A stretch of DNA of 49,324 nt from Micrococcales bacterium (lineage in GTDB: Bacteria; Actinomycetota; Actinomycetes; Actinomycetales; Cellulomonadaceae): positions 1 to 49,324 of the forward strand of contig JACXUT010000004.1 of assembly GCA_014763765.1 (NCBI GenBank), written 5' to 3'. The notes under the pieces are model-generated. The model saw nothing but the letters and a program-made list of their open reading frames with translations, did no database searches and was not told the origin of the DNA. The translations under genes and the position numbers were made by a program. Below, piece by piece: positions 9,125 to 16,314 of the stretch; position 1 is the first letter of the stretch; the number at the start of each line of letters is the position of its first letter.

Positions 9125-11364
9125 CCGCCGACCTCGGGCACCCGCTCCGGCTGGGCATCCTGCTGCCCGTCGACCCCGCCGACCCCGGCGCGGCCGCCCG
9201 CCTCGCGGCCCGCGCCGAGGGCGAGGGCCTCGACCTCGTCGTGGTGCCGGACGGGGGCGACGCGGCCCTGGAGCCGTGGACGCTGCTGGCGCTCGTCGCG
9301 TCCGGGACCCGGCGCGTCGGCGTCGCGACGCTGGGCCTGCGGACCACGGGACGGCCCCCGGCGGTGCTGGCCCGCGCGGCGGCGCACCTCGACCACCTGT
9401 CGTCGGGCCGCCTCGCGCTCGGCCTGGCCGCCGAGGAGGTCGACGCCGACGGGACCGACGAGGCCCTCGAGGAGGTCGCGGCCGTGCTGCGCGGGCTGTG
9501 GGACGCCGCGGACCCGCGACCGTTCGTGCTGGCGGGCCGGCACCACGTCGTCCCCGGGGCGGCGCGCGGTCCCGCCCCGGCGCACAACCTCCCGCTGTGG
9601 CTGGGCGCGCCCGGTCCCGGCCGCGCGGTGGCGTCGGCCGCGCGCGCGGCCGACGGGTGGTGGCTGTCCGCCACGTCCCCGGACGCCCTGCTCGCCGAGC
9701 AGCGCGCCCTCGACGCCGCCCTGGCCGCCGAGGGTCGCGACGCGCGGGAGGTCCGGCGCGGCGTGGTGGTCCCGGCGCCGGACGCCACCGTCGACGCGCT
9801 GGCGGACCTGGTGCTCGAGGCCGGCGTGGGCACCGTCGTCGTCGACGCGGCGGACGAGGCCGCCGTGTCCCGGTTCGCGGCCGAGGTGGCCGGGCCCGTC
9901 CGCCAGCGCGTCGCCGCCGTGCGGGCGGCCCGCGGCACCGTGGTGGGCACGACGCGCAGCGCCGCCGTGCGCGTCGCCCGCCGCCCGGGCATCGACTACG
10001 ACGCCGTGCCCGCGGCGCTCGCGGACGCGGCGGTCGAGCCGGGTGACGCCGGCTACGCGGCCGTCCGCTCGACCTACCTGCGCGGGGGACGGCCGGGGCT
10101 CGTGCTGCGTCCGGCCGGCACCGCGCAGGTGGTCGAGGCGCTGCGCTGGTCACGCACCCAGGACGTCCCGCTCGCGATCCGCTCGGGCGGGCACGGCATC
10201 AGCGGACGCTCCACCAACGACGGCGGCATCGTGCTGGACCTGTCGCGGATGTCGGCGATCGAGGTGCTCGACCACGCCGCCCGCCGGGTGCGCATCGAGC
10301 CCGGGGCCCGGTGGGGCGAGGTCGCCGCGGCGCTGCAGCCGCTCGGGTGGGCGCTCACCTCCGGCGACTACGGCGGCGTGGGGGTGGGCGGGCTCGCGAC
10401 CGCGGGCGGCATCGGCTTCCTCGTGCGCGAGCACGGGCTCACGCTCGACCACCTGCGCGCCGCCGAGGTCGTGCTCGCGGACGGCTCCGTCGTGCGCGCC
10501 TCGGACGCCGAGAACCCGGACCTGTTCTGGGGACTGCGCGGGGCCGGGGGCAACCTGGGCGTCGTCACGTCCTTCGAGTTCGAGGTCGACGAGGTCGGGG
10601 ACGTCGGGTTCGCCCAGCTCGTCCTGGACGCGTCCGACACGCAGCGGCTGCTCGTCGACTGGGGTGCCGCCGTCGAGGCCGCGCCGCGGGACACGACGGC
10701 GTTCCTCCTCATGGGCCCGCCGCGGGGCGGGGTGATGGTCGCGCAGGTCATGGCGATGGTCGACTCGGACGACCCGGACACGATCATCGAGCGGCTGCAG
10801 CCGTTCGCGCGCATCGCCCCGCTGCTCCAGCAGCAGGTGCAGCTCCTGCCGTACAGCGCGGTCGTGTCGGTGCCCGACCAGCGGCACACCTCCGAGGGGG
10901 AGCCCGTGACGCGCAACGCGATGGCCGAGCACCTCACCCCGGCGCTCGCGGCCGAGCTCGCCCGGCTGGTGCGGAGCGGGGTCACGCCGTTCTTCCAGAT
11001 CCGGGCCGCGGGCGGCGCGGTCCACGACGTCCCGCGCGACGCCACGGCGTACGCCCACCGCTCGGCGAACTTCAACCTCGCGGCGTTCGGCACCGACCGG
11101 CGCAGTCTCGACGCGGCGTGGGACGTGCTGGCGCCGCACGTGGACGGCCTGTACGTGTCGTTCGAGACCGACCCGCGGCCCGAGCGCGTCGCCGAGGCGT
11201 TCCCCGGTGCGACGCTCGAGCGCCTGCGCGAGCTCAAGCGGCGCTACGACCCGCAGGACGTGTTCCGGCACAACGTCTCGGTGGCCGACCGTCCGGCGCG
11301 CACCGTGCCCGCGCGGGACGGTGCCGCTCAGGGTGCGCCCGGGGTCGCGGAGGCGTCCGCGTAG
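9121..11364 (+). CDS. Fusion: luciferase-like domain + FAD-linked BBE-type oxidase
   Basis: 747 residues. Residues 1-~265 are a luciferase-like barrel (LRLGILLPVDP, RPPAVLARAAAHLDHLSSGRLALGLA, AADGWWLSA), related to the preceding gene but lacking its GGFW block and QDHPYQ segment. A linker to ~300 precedes a VAO/berberine-bridge flavoprotein: FAD-binding ~310-490 (PLAIRSGGHGISGRSTNDGG, with His358 as the usual histidyl-FAD link; GGLATAGGIGFLVREHG) and a C-terminal BBE motif (YDPQDVFRHNVSV, ~708-720). The position of the second covalent residue, Cys in many BBE enzymes, is Asp416 in SGDYGG, so single covalent attachment is likely. The GTG start overlaps the previous stop. Substrate unknown; one chain carrying two redox centres is inferred. 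Confidence 0.9.
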   Translation: MTADLGHPLRLGILLPVDPADPGAAARLAARAEGEGLDLVVVPDGGDAALEPWTLLALVASGTRRVGVATLGLRTTGRPPAVLARAAAHLDHLSSGRLALGLAAEEVDADGTDEALEEVAAVLRGLWDAADPRPFVLAGRHHVVPGAARGPAPAHNLPLWLGAPGPGRAVASAARAADGWWLSATSPDALLAEQRALDAALAAEGRDAREVRRGVVVPAPDATVDALADLVLEAGVGTVVVDAADEAAVSRFAAEVAGPVRQRVAAVRAARGTVVGTTRSAAVRVARRPGIDYDAVPAALADAAVEPGDAGYAAVRSTYLRGGRPGLVLRPAGTAQVVEALRWSRTQDVPLAIRSGGHGISGRSTNDGGIVLDLSRMSAIEVLDHAARRVRIEPGARWGEVAAALQPLGWALTSGDYGGVGVGGLATAGGIGFLVREHGLTLDHLRAAEVVLADGSVVRASDAENPDLFWGLRGAGGNLGVVTSFEFEVDEVGDVGFAQLVLDASDTQRLLVDWGAAVEAAPRDTTAFLLMGPPRGGVMVAQVMAMVDSDDPDTIIERLQPFARIAPLLQQQVQLLPYSAVVSVPDQRHTSEGEPVTRNAMAEHLTPALAAELARLVRSGVTPFFQIRAAGGAVHDVPRDATAYAHRSANFNLAAFGTDRRSLDAAWDVLAPHVDGLYVSFETDPRPERVAEAFPGATLERLRELKRRYDPQDVFRHNVSVADRPARTVPARDGAAQGAPGVAEASA

Positions 11365-11501
11365 GCGTCCGGGTGGACCCCGCGACCCCCGGTGTACGCC
11401 GTTCGTCGTACGCGAGGATACGGCGGGCGGGCGATCCGCCGAGGGGGTCCGGCGGGCCACGATGGTCGTGCCAGCCAGCCGGAACCGCAGGAGAGAGCAG
11501 C

Positions 11502-11615
11502 ATGACCCCCCAGGTGTTGATCGTCGTCGTCGGCCTCGTGGCCGTGATCGCCGTCGTCGGCCTCGGGGACCTCGTGCAGCGCGCCCGCGGGACCCGGCAC
11601 CGCGTCCACCGCTGA
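11502..11615 (+). CDS. Micro-membrane peptide, 37 aa
   Basis: 37 residues: a hydrophobic helix (VLIVVVGLVAVIAVVGLG) followed by a basic, His-containing tail (QRARGTRHRVHR). ATG 11502 follows an AGGAGAGAG ribosome-binding site at good spacing. Ten bases separate its stop from the next tiny gene. The layout suggests a single-pass inner-membrane peptide; function is unknown. A small-toxin, transporter-subunit or envelope-stress role would all be speculation. Confidence 0.5.
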   Translation: MTPQVLIVVVGLVAVIAVVGLGDLVQRARGTRHRVHR

Positions 11616-11625
11616 GGAGAACCCC

Positions 11626-11724
11626 GTGCCCGCACCCGTGAAGGTCGTCACCGCCATCGCCGCGACCGGCGCGCTCATCGCGCTCGGCCGCAAGATCGCC
11701 GCCTCGCGGCGCACCCCGGCCTGA
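11626..11724 (+). CDS. Micro-membrane peptide, 32 aa
   Basis: 32 residues (VPAPVKVVTAIAATGALIALG then RKIAASRRTPA): one short hydrophobic helix with a basic tail, the same architecture as the 37-residue peptide just upstream. The GTG at 11626 is preceded by GAGGAGA, a strong ribosome-binding site that begins right at the upstream stop codon. A perfect hairpin follows 17 bases after the stop, consistent with a two-peptide transcript. No homologue is recognised. Confidence 0.45.
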   Translation: MPAPVKVVTAIAATGALIALGRKIAASRRTPA

Positions 11725-11740
11725 GGGCCGGCACCTGACG

Positions 11741-11763
11741 CCCCGGCCCCGTGAGGGCCGGGG
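11741..11763 (+). terminator. Hairpin after the micro-peptide pair
   Basis: CCCCGGCCC (11741-11749) pairs perfectly with GGGCCGGGG (11755-11763) across a five-base loop. No T-run follows. Confidence 0.55.
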
Positions 11764-11804
11764 ACCAGCTCGCGGCCCCGCGCCGCCGGCTCGCAGGGGG
11801 ACAC

Positions 11805-11845
11805 GGAGGGGGACCGGGCCAGGGAGGGTGGCCCGGTCCCCCTCC
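11805..11845. terminator. Bidirectional 16-bp hairpin terminator
   Basis: A perfect 16-base stem, GGAGGGGGACCGGGCC (11805-11820) with GGCCCGGTCCCCCTCC (11830-11845), encloses a nine-base loop. It sits between the micro-peptides on the plus strand and the protease gene ending at 11860 on the minus strand, so it can serve both. Confidence 0.75.
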
Positions 11846-11859
11846 GCTGCGTCCGCGGC

Positions 11860-12699
11860 TCAGCGGGGCGCGGTGACGAAGACGTCCAGCAGGTGCGGGT
11901 GGTGCGCGTGCACGAGCACCCCGAACACCACCAGGTCGAACAGCAGGTGGACCGCGAGCACGTAGGTCAGCGAGGCGCTGCGGGCGAAGATCCAGCCCTG
12001 GACGAGCGCGAACGGCACGGTCAGCAGCGGGCCCCACTCGCGGTAGCCCAGCTCCCACAGGAACGACACGAACACCGTCGCCTGCAGGACGTTCGCGGTC
12101 CAGAGCCCGAGGTGCCGGCGCAGCAGCGCGAACACGGTGCAGATGAAGAACAGCTCGTCCCAGATGCCCACGGCGTTGACGCCGACGAACAGCCGGGCGA
12201 TCTCGGCGCCGCCGGTGACCTCGGGCCAGTTGCGGTAGGCGCCCGACCCGATGAAGTAGAACGGCAGGATCAGGTACCCCGCGACGACGACCACGGCGAG
12301 GTAGACGAGCTGCGCCCGCGTCCACCGCCGGCCGGTCGCCACCGGGAACACGATCGTGCGCTGGCCGAACGCGTACCGGGACAGCGCCCACGGCACGAGC
12401 ACCGCCAGCGACAGCGCGACCGTGAACCGCGCCATGCCCGCGTCGGACAGGTCGGCCTCGAGCGAGATCGCCGAGATGATCGCCATGCCGGTCGCGACGA
12501 GGCCGAGGTCGCGCGCGAGCCCCCGGTCCACCGCCAGAGCCACCAGCACGCCGGCGACGAGCGGCACGTAGCCGAGCGGGCGGGCGTGCACCGCGAACAG
12601 CAGCACCGCCGAGCCGCAGACCAGCGCGGCGGCCAGGAGCCGGGCGGGGGAGCCGGTGTCCCAGGGGGCGCGGGCGACCGGCGCGGCCGTCGTCGTCAT
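11860..12699 (-). CDS. CPBP family intramembrane metalloprotease-like protein
   Basis: 279 residues with about eight hydrophobic segments. The first CPBP motif (normally EExxxR) reads WDELFFICTVFALLRR: Asp-Glu replaces Glu-Glu and the following Arg is absent. The second motif is around FLWELGYREW, and the third is the His in VLAVHLLFDL. CPBP proteins include prenyl-protein CAAX proteases and bacteriocin-immunity proteins. With the altered first motif, activity is uncertain, although a variant family conserved in Actinobacteria is plausible. The start ATG at 12699 is the first that gives a full N-terminal helix. It is divergent from the acyltransferase gene. Confidence 0.75.
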   Translation of the reverse strand: MTTTAAPVARAPWDTGSPARLLAAALVCGSAVLLFAVHARPLGYVPLVAGVLVALAVDRGLARDLGLVATGMAIISAISLEADLSDAGMARFTVALSLAVLVPWALSRYAFGQRTIVFPVATGRRWTRAQLVYLAVVVVAGYLILPFYFIGSGAYRNWPEVTGGAEIARLFVGVNAVGIWDELFFICTVFALLRRHLGLWTANVLQATVFVSFLWELGYREWGPLLTVPFALVQGWIFARSASLTYVLAVHLLFDLVVFGVLVHAHHPHLLDVFVTAPR

Positions 12700-12865
12700 G
12701 CCCGCACGCTGCCACGACGGGGCGCCCCCCGCGCGCTGGGCGGTCAACCCACCCAAAACGGGTGAATCGGACGAAAGCCACCCGGTCGGCGGTCCCCGGA
12801 CGCGCCGCCGCCCGCCACCCTGGCCGCTCGGCCTGCGCCCCGCCGGCCCCGACCCGGAGGTGCCG
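12700..12865. promoter_or_regulatory. Divergent intergenic region, CPBP / acyltransferase
   Basis: 166 bases. An AT-richer patch at ~12747-12780 includes the inverted repeat CACCC-AAAAC-GGGTG and probably holds promoters for one or both genes, but no convincing -35/-10 pair can be assigned. Confidence 0.3.
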
Positions 12866-14074
12866 ATGCCCGTCCCCGCCGACGTCGACGGCCGCACCGG
12901 CACGTCGTCCGGGCGCCTCGCCGCGCTCGACGGCCTGCGCGGCGTCGCGGCGCTCGTCGTGCTCGTGCACCACTCGCTGCTGCTCGTCCCCGCGCTCATG
13001 GCGGCCTACGACGACCCGGGTGCCCCGCGCAGCGCGCTCGTCCTGGCGGTCACCGCGACGCCGCTGCACCTGCTGTGGGACGGCGAGGTGGCCGTGCAGG
13101 TGTTCTTCGTGCTCAGCGGGTTCGTGCTGACCGTCGCGGCGCAGCGCGCCCGGCACCGGTGGGGCGCCTACTACCCGCAGCGCCTGCTGCGGCTGTACCT
13201 GCCGGTGTGGGCCGCCGTGGCGCTCGCGGTCGCCCTGCGGCTCGCCGTGCCCCGGGGAGAGGCCGCCGGGCTGAGCCCGTGGCTCGTGTTCCACGGCGAC
13301 GTGGGCCGGGCCGGCGTGCTCGCGGACCTCACCCTGCTGGCCGGCCCCGTCGGCTCCACGATGACGGCGCTGTGGTCGCTGCGCTGGGAGGTCCTGTTCT
13401 CGCTGGCCCTGCCGCTGTTCGTGTGGCTCGCGACCCGCCTGTGCCGCCACGCCGTGGTGGCGGGTGCCGCCCTGGCCGTCGTCGCGTGGGTCGGCGCCGC
13501 GACCGGGCCCGTCGACCGGCCGTACGCGCTGGGCGCGCTGTACCAGCTGCCGCTGTTCGGCCTGGGCTGCCTGCTGGCGGCCGACCGTGAGCGGCTCGCT
13601 GCGGCGGTCGCGCGCTGGGGCGGCGCGACGCGGGCCGGGGTGCTGGCCGGGGCCGCGCTGCTCGCGAGCGGCCCGTGGCTGCTCGACCTCGGGGGGCTGC
13701 GCGCGGGGCTGCCGGTGGGGGTGCTCGCGCTCGCCCGGGTGCTCCAGGCGGGCGGTGCGGCGCTGCTGGTCGTCGCGGCGCTCGGGCCGCTCGACCGGCC
13801 GCTGCGGCACCCCGCCGTGCACTGGCTCGGCACGCGCTCGTTCAGCCTCTACCTGGTCCACGAGCCGGTCGTCGTCGCGGTCGGCTTCCTCACGGGCTGG
13901 GTGACGCCGGCCGTGCTGCTGCTGACGGTGCCGGCGTCGCTGCTGCTGGCGGAGGTGTTCTTCCGGGTCGTCGAGGGGCCGTCGCACCGGCTGTCGCGCC
14001 GGGTCGGCGCCCTGGTGGGCCGGAGGCCGGGCCCGCGCCGCGCCGACCGGCCGGAGGCGGCGCCCGTCCCCTGA
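12866..14074 (+). CDS. Acyltransferase 3 family (OafA/YrhL type) membrane protein
   Basis: 402 residues, ~10 transmembrane helices. Family marks are present in order: the N-terminal RLAALDGLRGVAALVVLVHHS (His in the catalytic helix), EVAVQVFFVLSGFVLT, YPQRLLRLYLPVW, the LWSLRWEVLFSL block, GTRSFSLYLVHEPV near the end, and a basic cytoplasmic tail. Such enzymes move acyl (often acetyl) groups across or at the membrane onto polysaccharides, peptidoglycan or lipids; the acceptor is unknown. ATG 12866 follows a CGGAGGTGCCG ribosome-binding site. No coupled genes are adjacent in the same direction until the ArsR gene 71 bases later. Confidence 0.9.
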   Translation: MPVPADVDGRTGTSSGRLAALDGLRGVAALVVLVHHSLLLVPALMAAYDDPGAPRSALVLAVTATPLHLLWDGEVAVQVFFVLSGFVLTVAAQRARHRWGAYYPQRLLRLYLPVWAAVALAVALRLAVPRGEAAGLSPWLVFHGDVGRAGVLADLTLLAGPVGSTMTALWSLRWEVLFSLALPLFVWLATRLCRHAVVAGAALAVVAWVGAATGPVDRPYALGALYQLPLFGLGCLLAADRERLAAAVARWGGATRAGVLAGAALLASGPWLLDLGGLRAGLPVGVLALARVLQAGGAALLVVAALGPLDRPLRHPAVHWLGTRSFSLYLVHEPVVVAVGFLTGWVTPAVLLLTVPASLLLAEVFFRVVEGPSHRLSRRVGALVGRRPGPRRADRPEAAPVP

Positions 14075-14108
14075 GGCCGTCGGCGGGAGCCACCGTGGCT
14101 TCGTGGCA

Positions 14109-14131
14109 TGATGGATCCATCAACCCATCAT
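14109..14131. promoter_or_regulatory. Palindromic operator candidate upstream of arsR-sulP
   Basis: TGATGGATCCATCA (14109-14122) is a perfect 14-base palindrome. It is followed at once by ACCCATCAT, which repeats the half-site. It sits 24 bases before the GTG of the ArsR gene, the place and form expected for an autoregulatory ArsR/SmtB site. Confidence 0.6.
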
Positions 14132-14145
14132 CCGTCGGGAGTCCG

Positions 14146-14508
14146 GTGCCCACGCCGCAGCCGCTCAACGAGATCAAGGCGAACCTCTTCAAGGGCCTCG
14201 CGCACCCCGTCCGCATCCGGGTGCTGGAGCTGCTCGCCGCCGCCGACGAGGTGCCCGTCGCCGAGCTCCTCGAGGAGACCGGGCTGGAGGCGTCGCACCT
14301 CTCCCAGCATCTCGCGGTGCTGCGCCGCTACCAGCTCGTCGACTCCGAGCGCCGGGGCAGCGCGGTGTCCTACCGGCTGGCCTCGCCGCACGTCGCCGAG
14401 CTGCTGCGCGTCGCCCGGGCCCTGCTCGAGGAGGTGCTGCGGACGACGCAGCGGCAGCTCTCCGAGGCTCGGGAGCAGCAGCCCGCGCTGCCGGGCGCCG
14501 CGCGGTGA
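14146..14508 (+). CDS. ArsR/SmtB family transcriptional regulator
   Basis: 120 residues, a single winged-helix domain: NLFKGLAHPVRIRVLELLAA, VPVAELLEETGLEASHLSQHLAVLRRYQLV (recognition helix ~48-65), then the wing ERRGSAVSYRL and a C-terminal dimer helix. It has no cysteine at all, so the classical ELCVCDL metal site is absent; it is unlikely to sense arsenite or cadmium through thiols. GTG 14146 is chosen because a GGGAG site lies seven bases upstream and the fold starts right after. It overlaps the SulP gene by GTGA and probably controls it and itself through the palindrome at 14109. Confidence 0.88.
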   Translation: MPTPQPLNEIKANLFKGLAHPVRIRVLELLAAADEVPVAELLEETGLEASHLSQHLAVLRRYQLVDSERRGSAVSYRLASPHVAELLRVARALLEEVLRTTQRQLSEAREQQPALPGAAR

Positions 14509-16175
14509 GCGCGCTCGCCGGCGTCCGCTCGCTGCTGCCCTCGGTCCGGGACTACGCCGACCTGCGCACGTCCTGGCGCGGTGACCTCGTGGCCGGCGTG
14601 ACCGTGGGCGTGGTCGCGCTGCCGCTGGCGCTCGCGTTCGGCGTCAGCTCGGGTGCGGGGGCGGCCGCCGGGCTCGTCACCGCGGTCGTCGCCGGCGTCG
14701 TCGCCGCGGTGTTCGGCGGTTCCCCCGTGCAGGTGTCCGGCCCCACGGGCGCGATGGTGGTGGTGCTCGCGCCGATCGTCGCGCGGTACGGGTCGGGGAC
14801 GCTCGCGCTGGTGGGGCTGCTCGCCGGCGTGCTCGTCGTGCTCGCCGGGGTGCTCCGGCTCGGGCGGGCGGTCGGCCTGATCCCGTGGCCGGTGATCGAG
14901 GGGTTCACCCTCGGCATCGCCGTCATCATCGCGCTCCAGCAGGTGCCGGCGGCGCTCGGGGTCACCGCCGGCGGGCACGACGCGAACGCGGTCGTCGCGG
15001 CCTGGCAGGTGCTGCACGAGGTCAGCGGCCCGCGCGCGGCGTGGTCGCTCGCGGTGGTCGGCGCGGTCGCCGTCACGATGTCGCTGGCGCCTCGGGTCCA
15101 CCGTGCGGTCCCCGGGTCGCTCGTCGCCATCGTCCTGGTGACGGTCGTCGCCTCCGCGGCCGGGCTGCCGCTCGCGACCATCGGCGAGCTGCCCGCCGGG
15201 CTGCCGGCGCCCGCCCTGCCCGCGCTGGACCTCGGCGCCCTGCCCGCCCTCGCCGCACCCGCGGTGACGGTCGCGGCGCTCGCGGCGATCGAGTCGCTGC
15301 TGTCGGCCCGCGTCGCCGCCGGCTACCCCGGAGCCGGGCCGTACGACGGCGACCGGGAGCTCGTCGGGCAGGGGCTGGCGTCCGTCGCCTCCGCCCTGTT
15401 CGGGGGCATGCCCGCGACCGGCGCGATCGCCCGGACCGCCGTCAACGTGCGCTCCGGCGCCCGGACGCGCGCGGCCGCGGTGGTGCACGCGCTGGTGCTG
15501 CTGGGCGTCGTCGCGCTGGCCGGCCCCGTGGTCGCCCGCATCCCGCTGGCCGCGCTGGCGGGGGTGCTGCTGGTGACCTCCGTGCGCATGGTGTCCGTGC
15601 GGACGGTGCGCTCGGTGCTCGGGTCGACCCGCGCGGCGGCGCTGCTGCTGGTGCTGACCGCGGTGGTCACCATCACCGTCGACCTGGTCTACGCGGTGGG
15701 GCTCGGCATGGCGGTCGCGGCCGTCATCAGCCTGCGCAGCCTCGCACGGGCCGCGGGCGTCCACCGCCTGGAGCTGCCCGGCCCGGCCGCTGCCGGCGAC
15801 GAGCGCGTCGCGCTGCTGCGGGTGGAGGGCTCGCTGTTCTTCGCGGCGGCGGAGCGGGTGCTCGACCACGCGGCGTCGGTCCGCGGCGCGGACGTGGTCG
15901 TCCTCGACCTCGCGCGCGTGCACCACATCGACGCGACCGGCGCGCAGGTGCTCCAGGAGCTGGTCACCGGCCTGGAGCGGCGCGGGGTCGCGGTGCTGAT
16001 CACGGGCCTGCGCGTGCACCACCGCGCCCTGGTCGGCCGGGTCGGGGTGCTCGCGGCCCTGCGCGACGAGGAGCACGCGGTGGACGACGTGGCGGTCGCG
16101 GTGAGGCGGGCGCGGGCGCTCGTGCGTCCCGCTCCCGGGGAGGACACCCGGCCCGCGCCGCAGCCGGTGCCATGA
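14505..16175 (+). CDS. SulP family anion transporter with STAS domain
   Basis: 556 residues. Membrane part ~25-420: DYADLRTSWRGDLVAGVTVGVVALPLALAFGV is the SulP entry motif, and GSPVQVSGPTGAM and GGMPATGAIARTAVNVRSGARTR are family signatures. A C-terminal cytoplasmic STAS domain (~440-530) has VVVLDLARVHHIDATGAQVLQELV. SulP members carry sulfate, bicarbonate or other anions with H+ or Na+; the substrate is not decided here. It is translationally coupled to the ArsR regulator (GTGA overlap), which implies dedicated control. Confidence 0.92.
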   Translation: MSALAGVRSLLPSVRDYADLRTSWRGDLVAGVTVGVVALPLALAFGVSSGAGAAAGLVTAVVAGVVAAVFGGSPVQVSGPTGAMVVVLAPIVARYGSGTLALVGLLAGVLVVLAGVLRLGRAVGLIPWPVIEGFTLGIAVIIALQQVPAALGVTAGGHDANAVVAAWQVLHEVSGPRAAWSLAVVGAVAVTMSLAPRVHRAVPGSLVAIVLVTVVASAAGLPLATIGELPAGLPAPALPALDLGALPALAAPAVTVAALAAIESLLSARVAAGYPGAGPYDGDRELVGQGLASVASALFGGMPATGAIARTAVNVRSGARTRAAAVVHALVLLGVVALAGPVVARIPLAALAGVLLVTSVRMVSVRTVRSVLGSTRAAALLLVLTAVVTITVDLVYAVGLGMAVAAVISLRSLARAAGVHRLELPGPAAAGDERVALLRVEGSLFFAAAERVLDHAASVRGADVVVLDLARVHHIDATGAQVLQELVTGLERRGVAVLITGLRVHHRALVGRVGVLAALRDEEHAVDDVAVAVRRARALVRPAPGEDTRPAPQPVP

Positions 16176-16233
16176 TGGGCCGTCCGGCGTCCGGGACCGC
16201 CTCCTGACGCCGGTCGGTCCGGGCCTGGACCTG

Positions 16234-16245
16234 TTAACGTTCACT
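16234..16245. promoter_or_regulatory. LacI-type operator candidate upstream of the LacI gene
   Basis: GTTAACGTTCAC has a central CG and near-inverted halves. The GTTCAC half matches the half-sites in front of the sugar-transport operon (17450-17496). It sits 70 bases before ATG 16315, suggesting autoregulation. Confidence 0.5.
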
Positions 16246-16314
16246 ATCGTCCCGCGGGCGGGACGGCGGCCGGGGCCCGTGTCCGACCGGTGGATCGAGA
16301 GAGGTGGACGGGCG

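Noticed and set aside
16172..16207. ATG-initiated mini-frame overlapping the SulP stop
   Set aside because: Eleven codons, no ribosome-binding site and no conserved feature.
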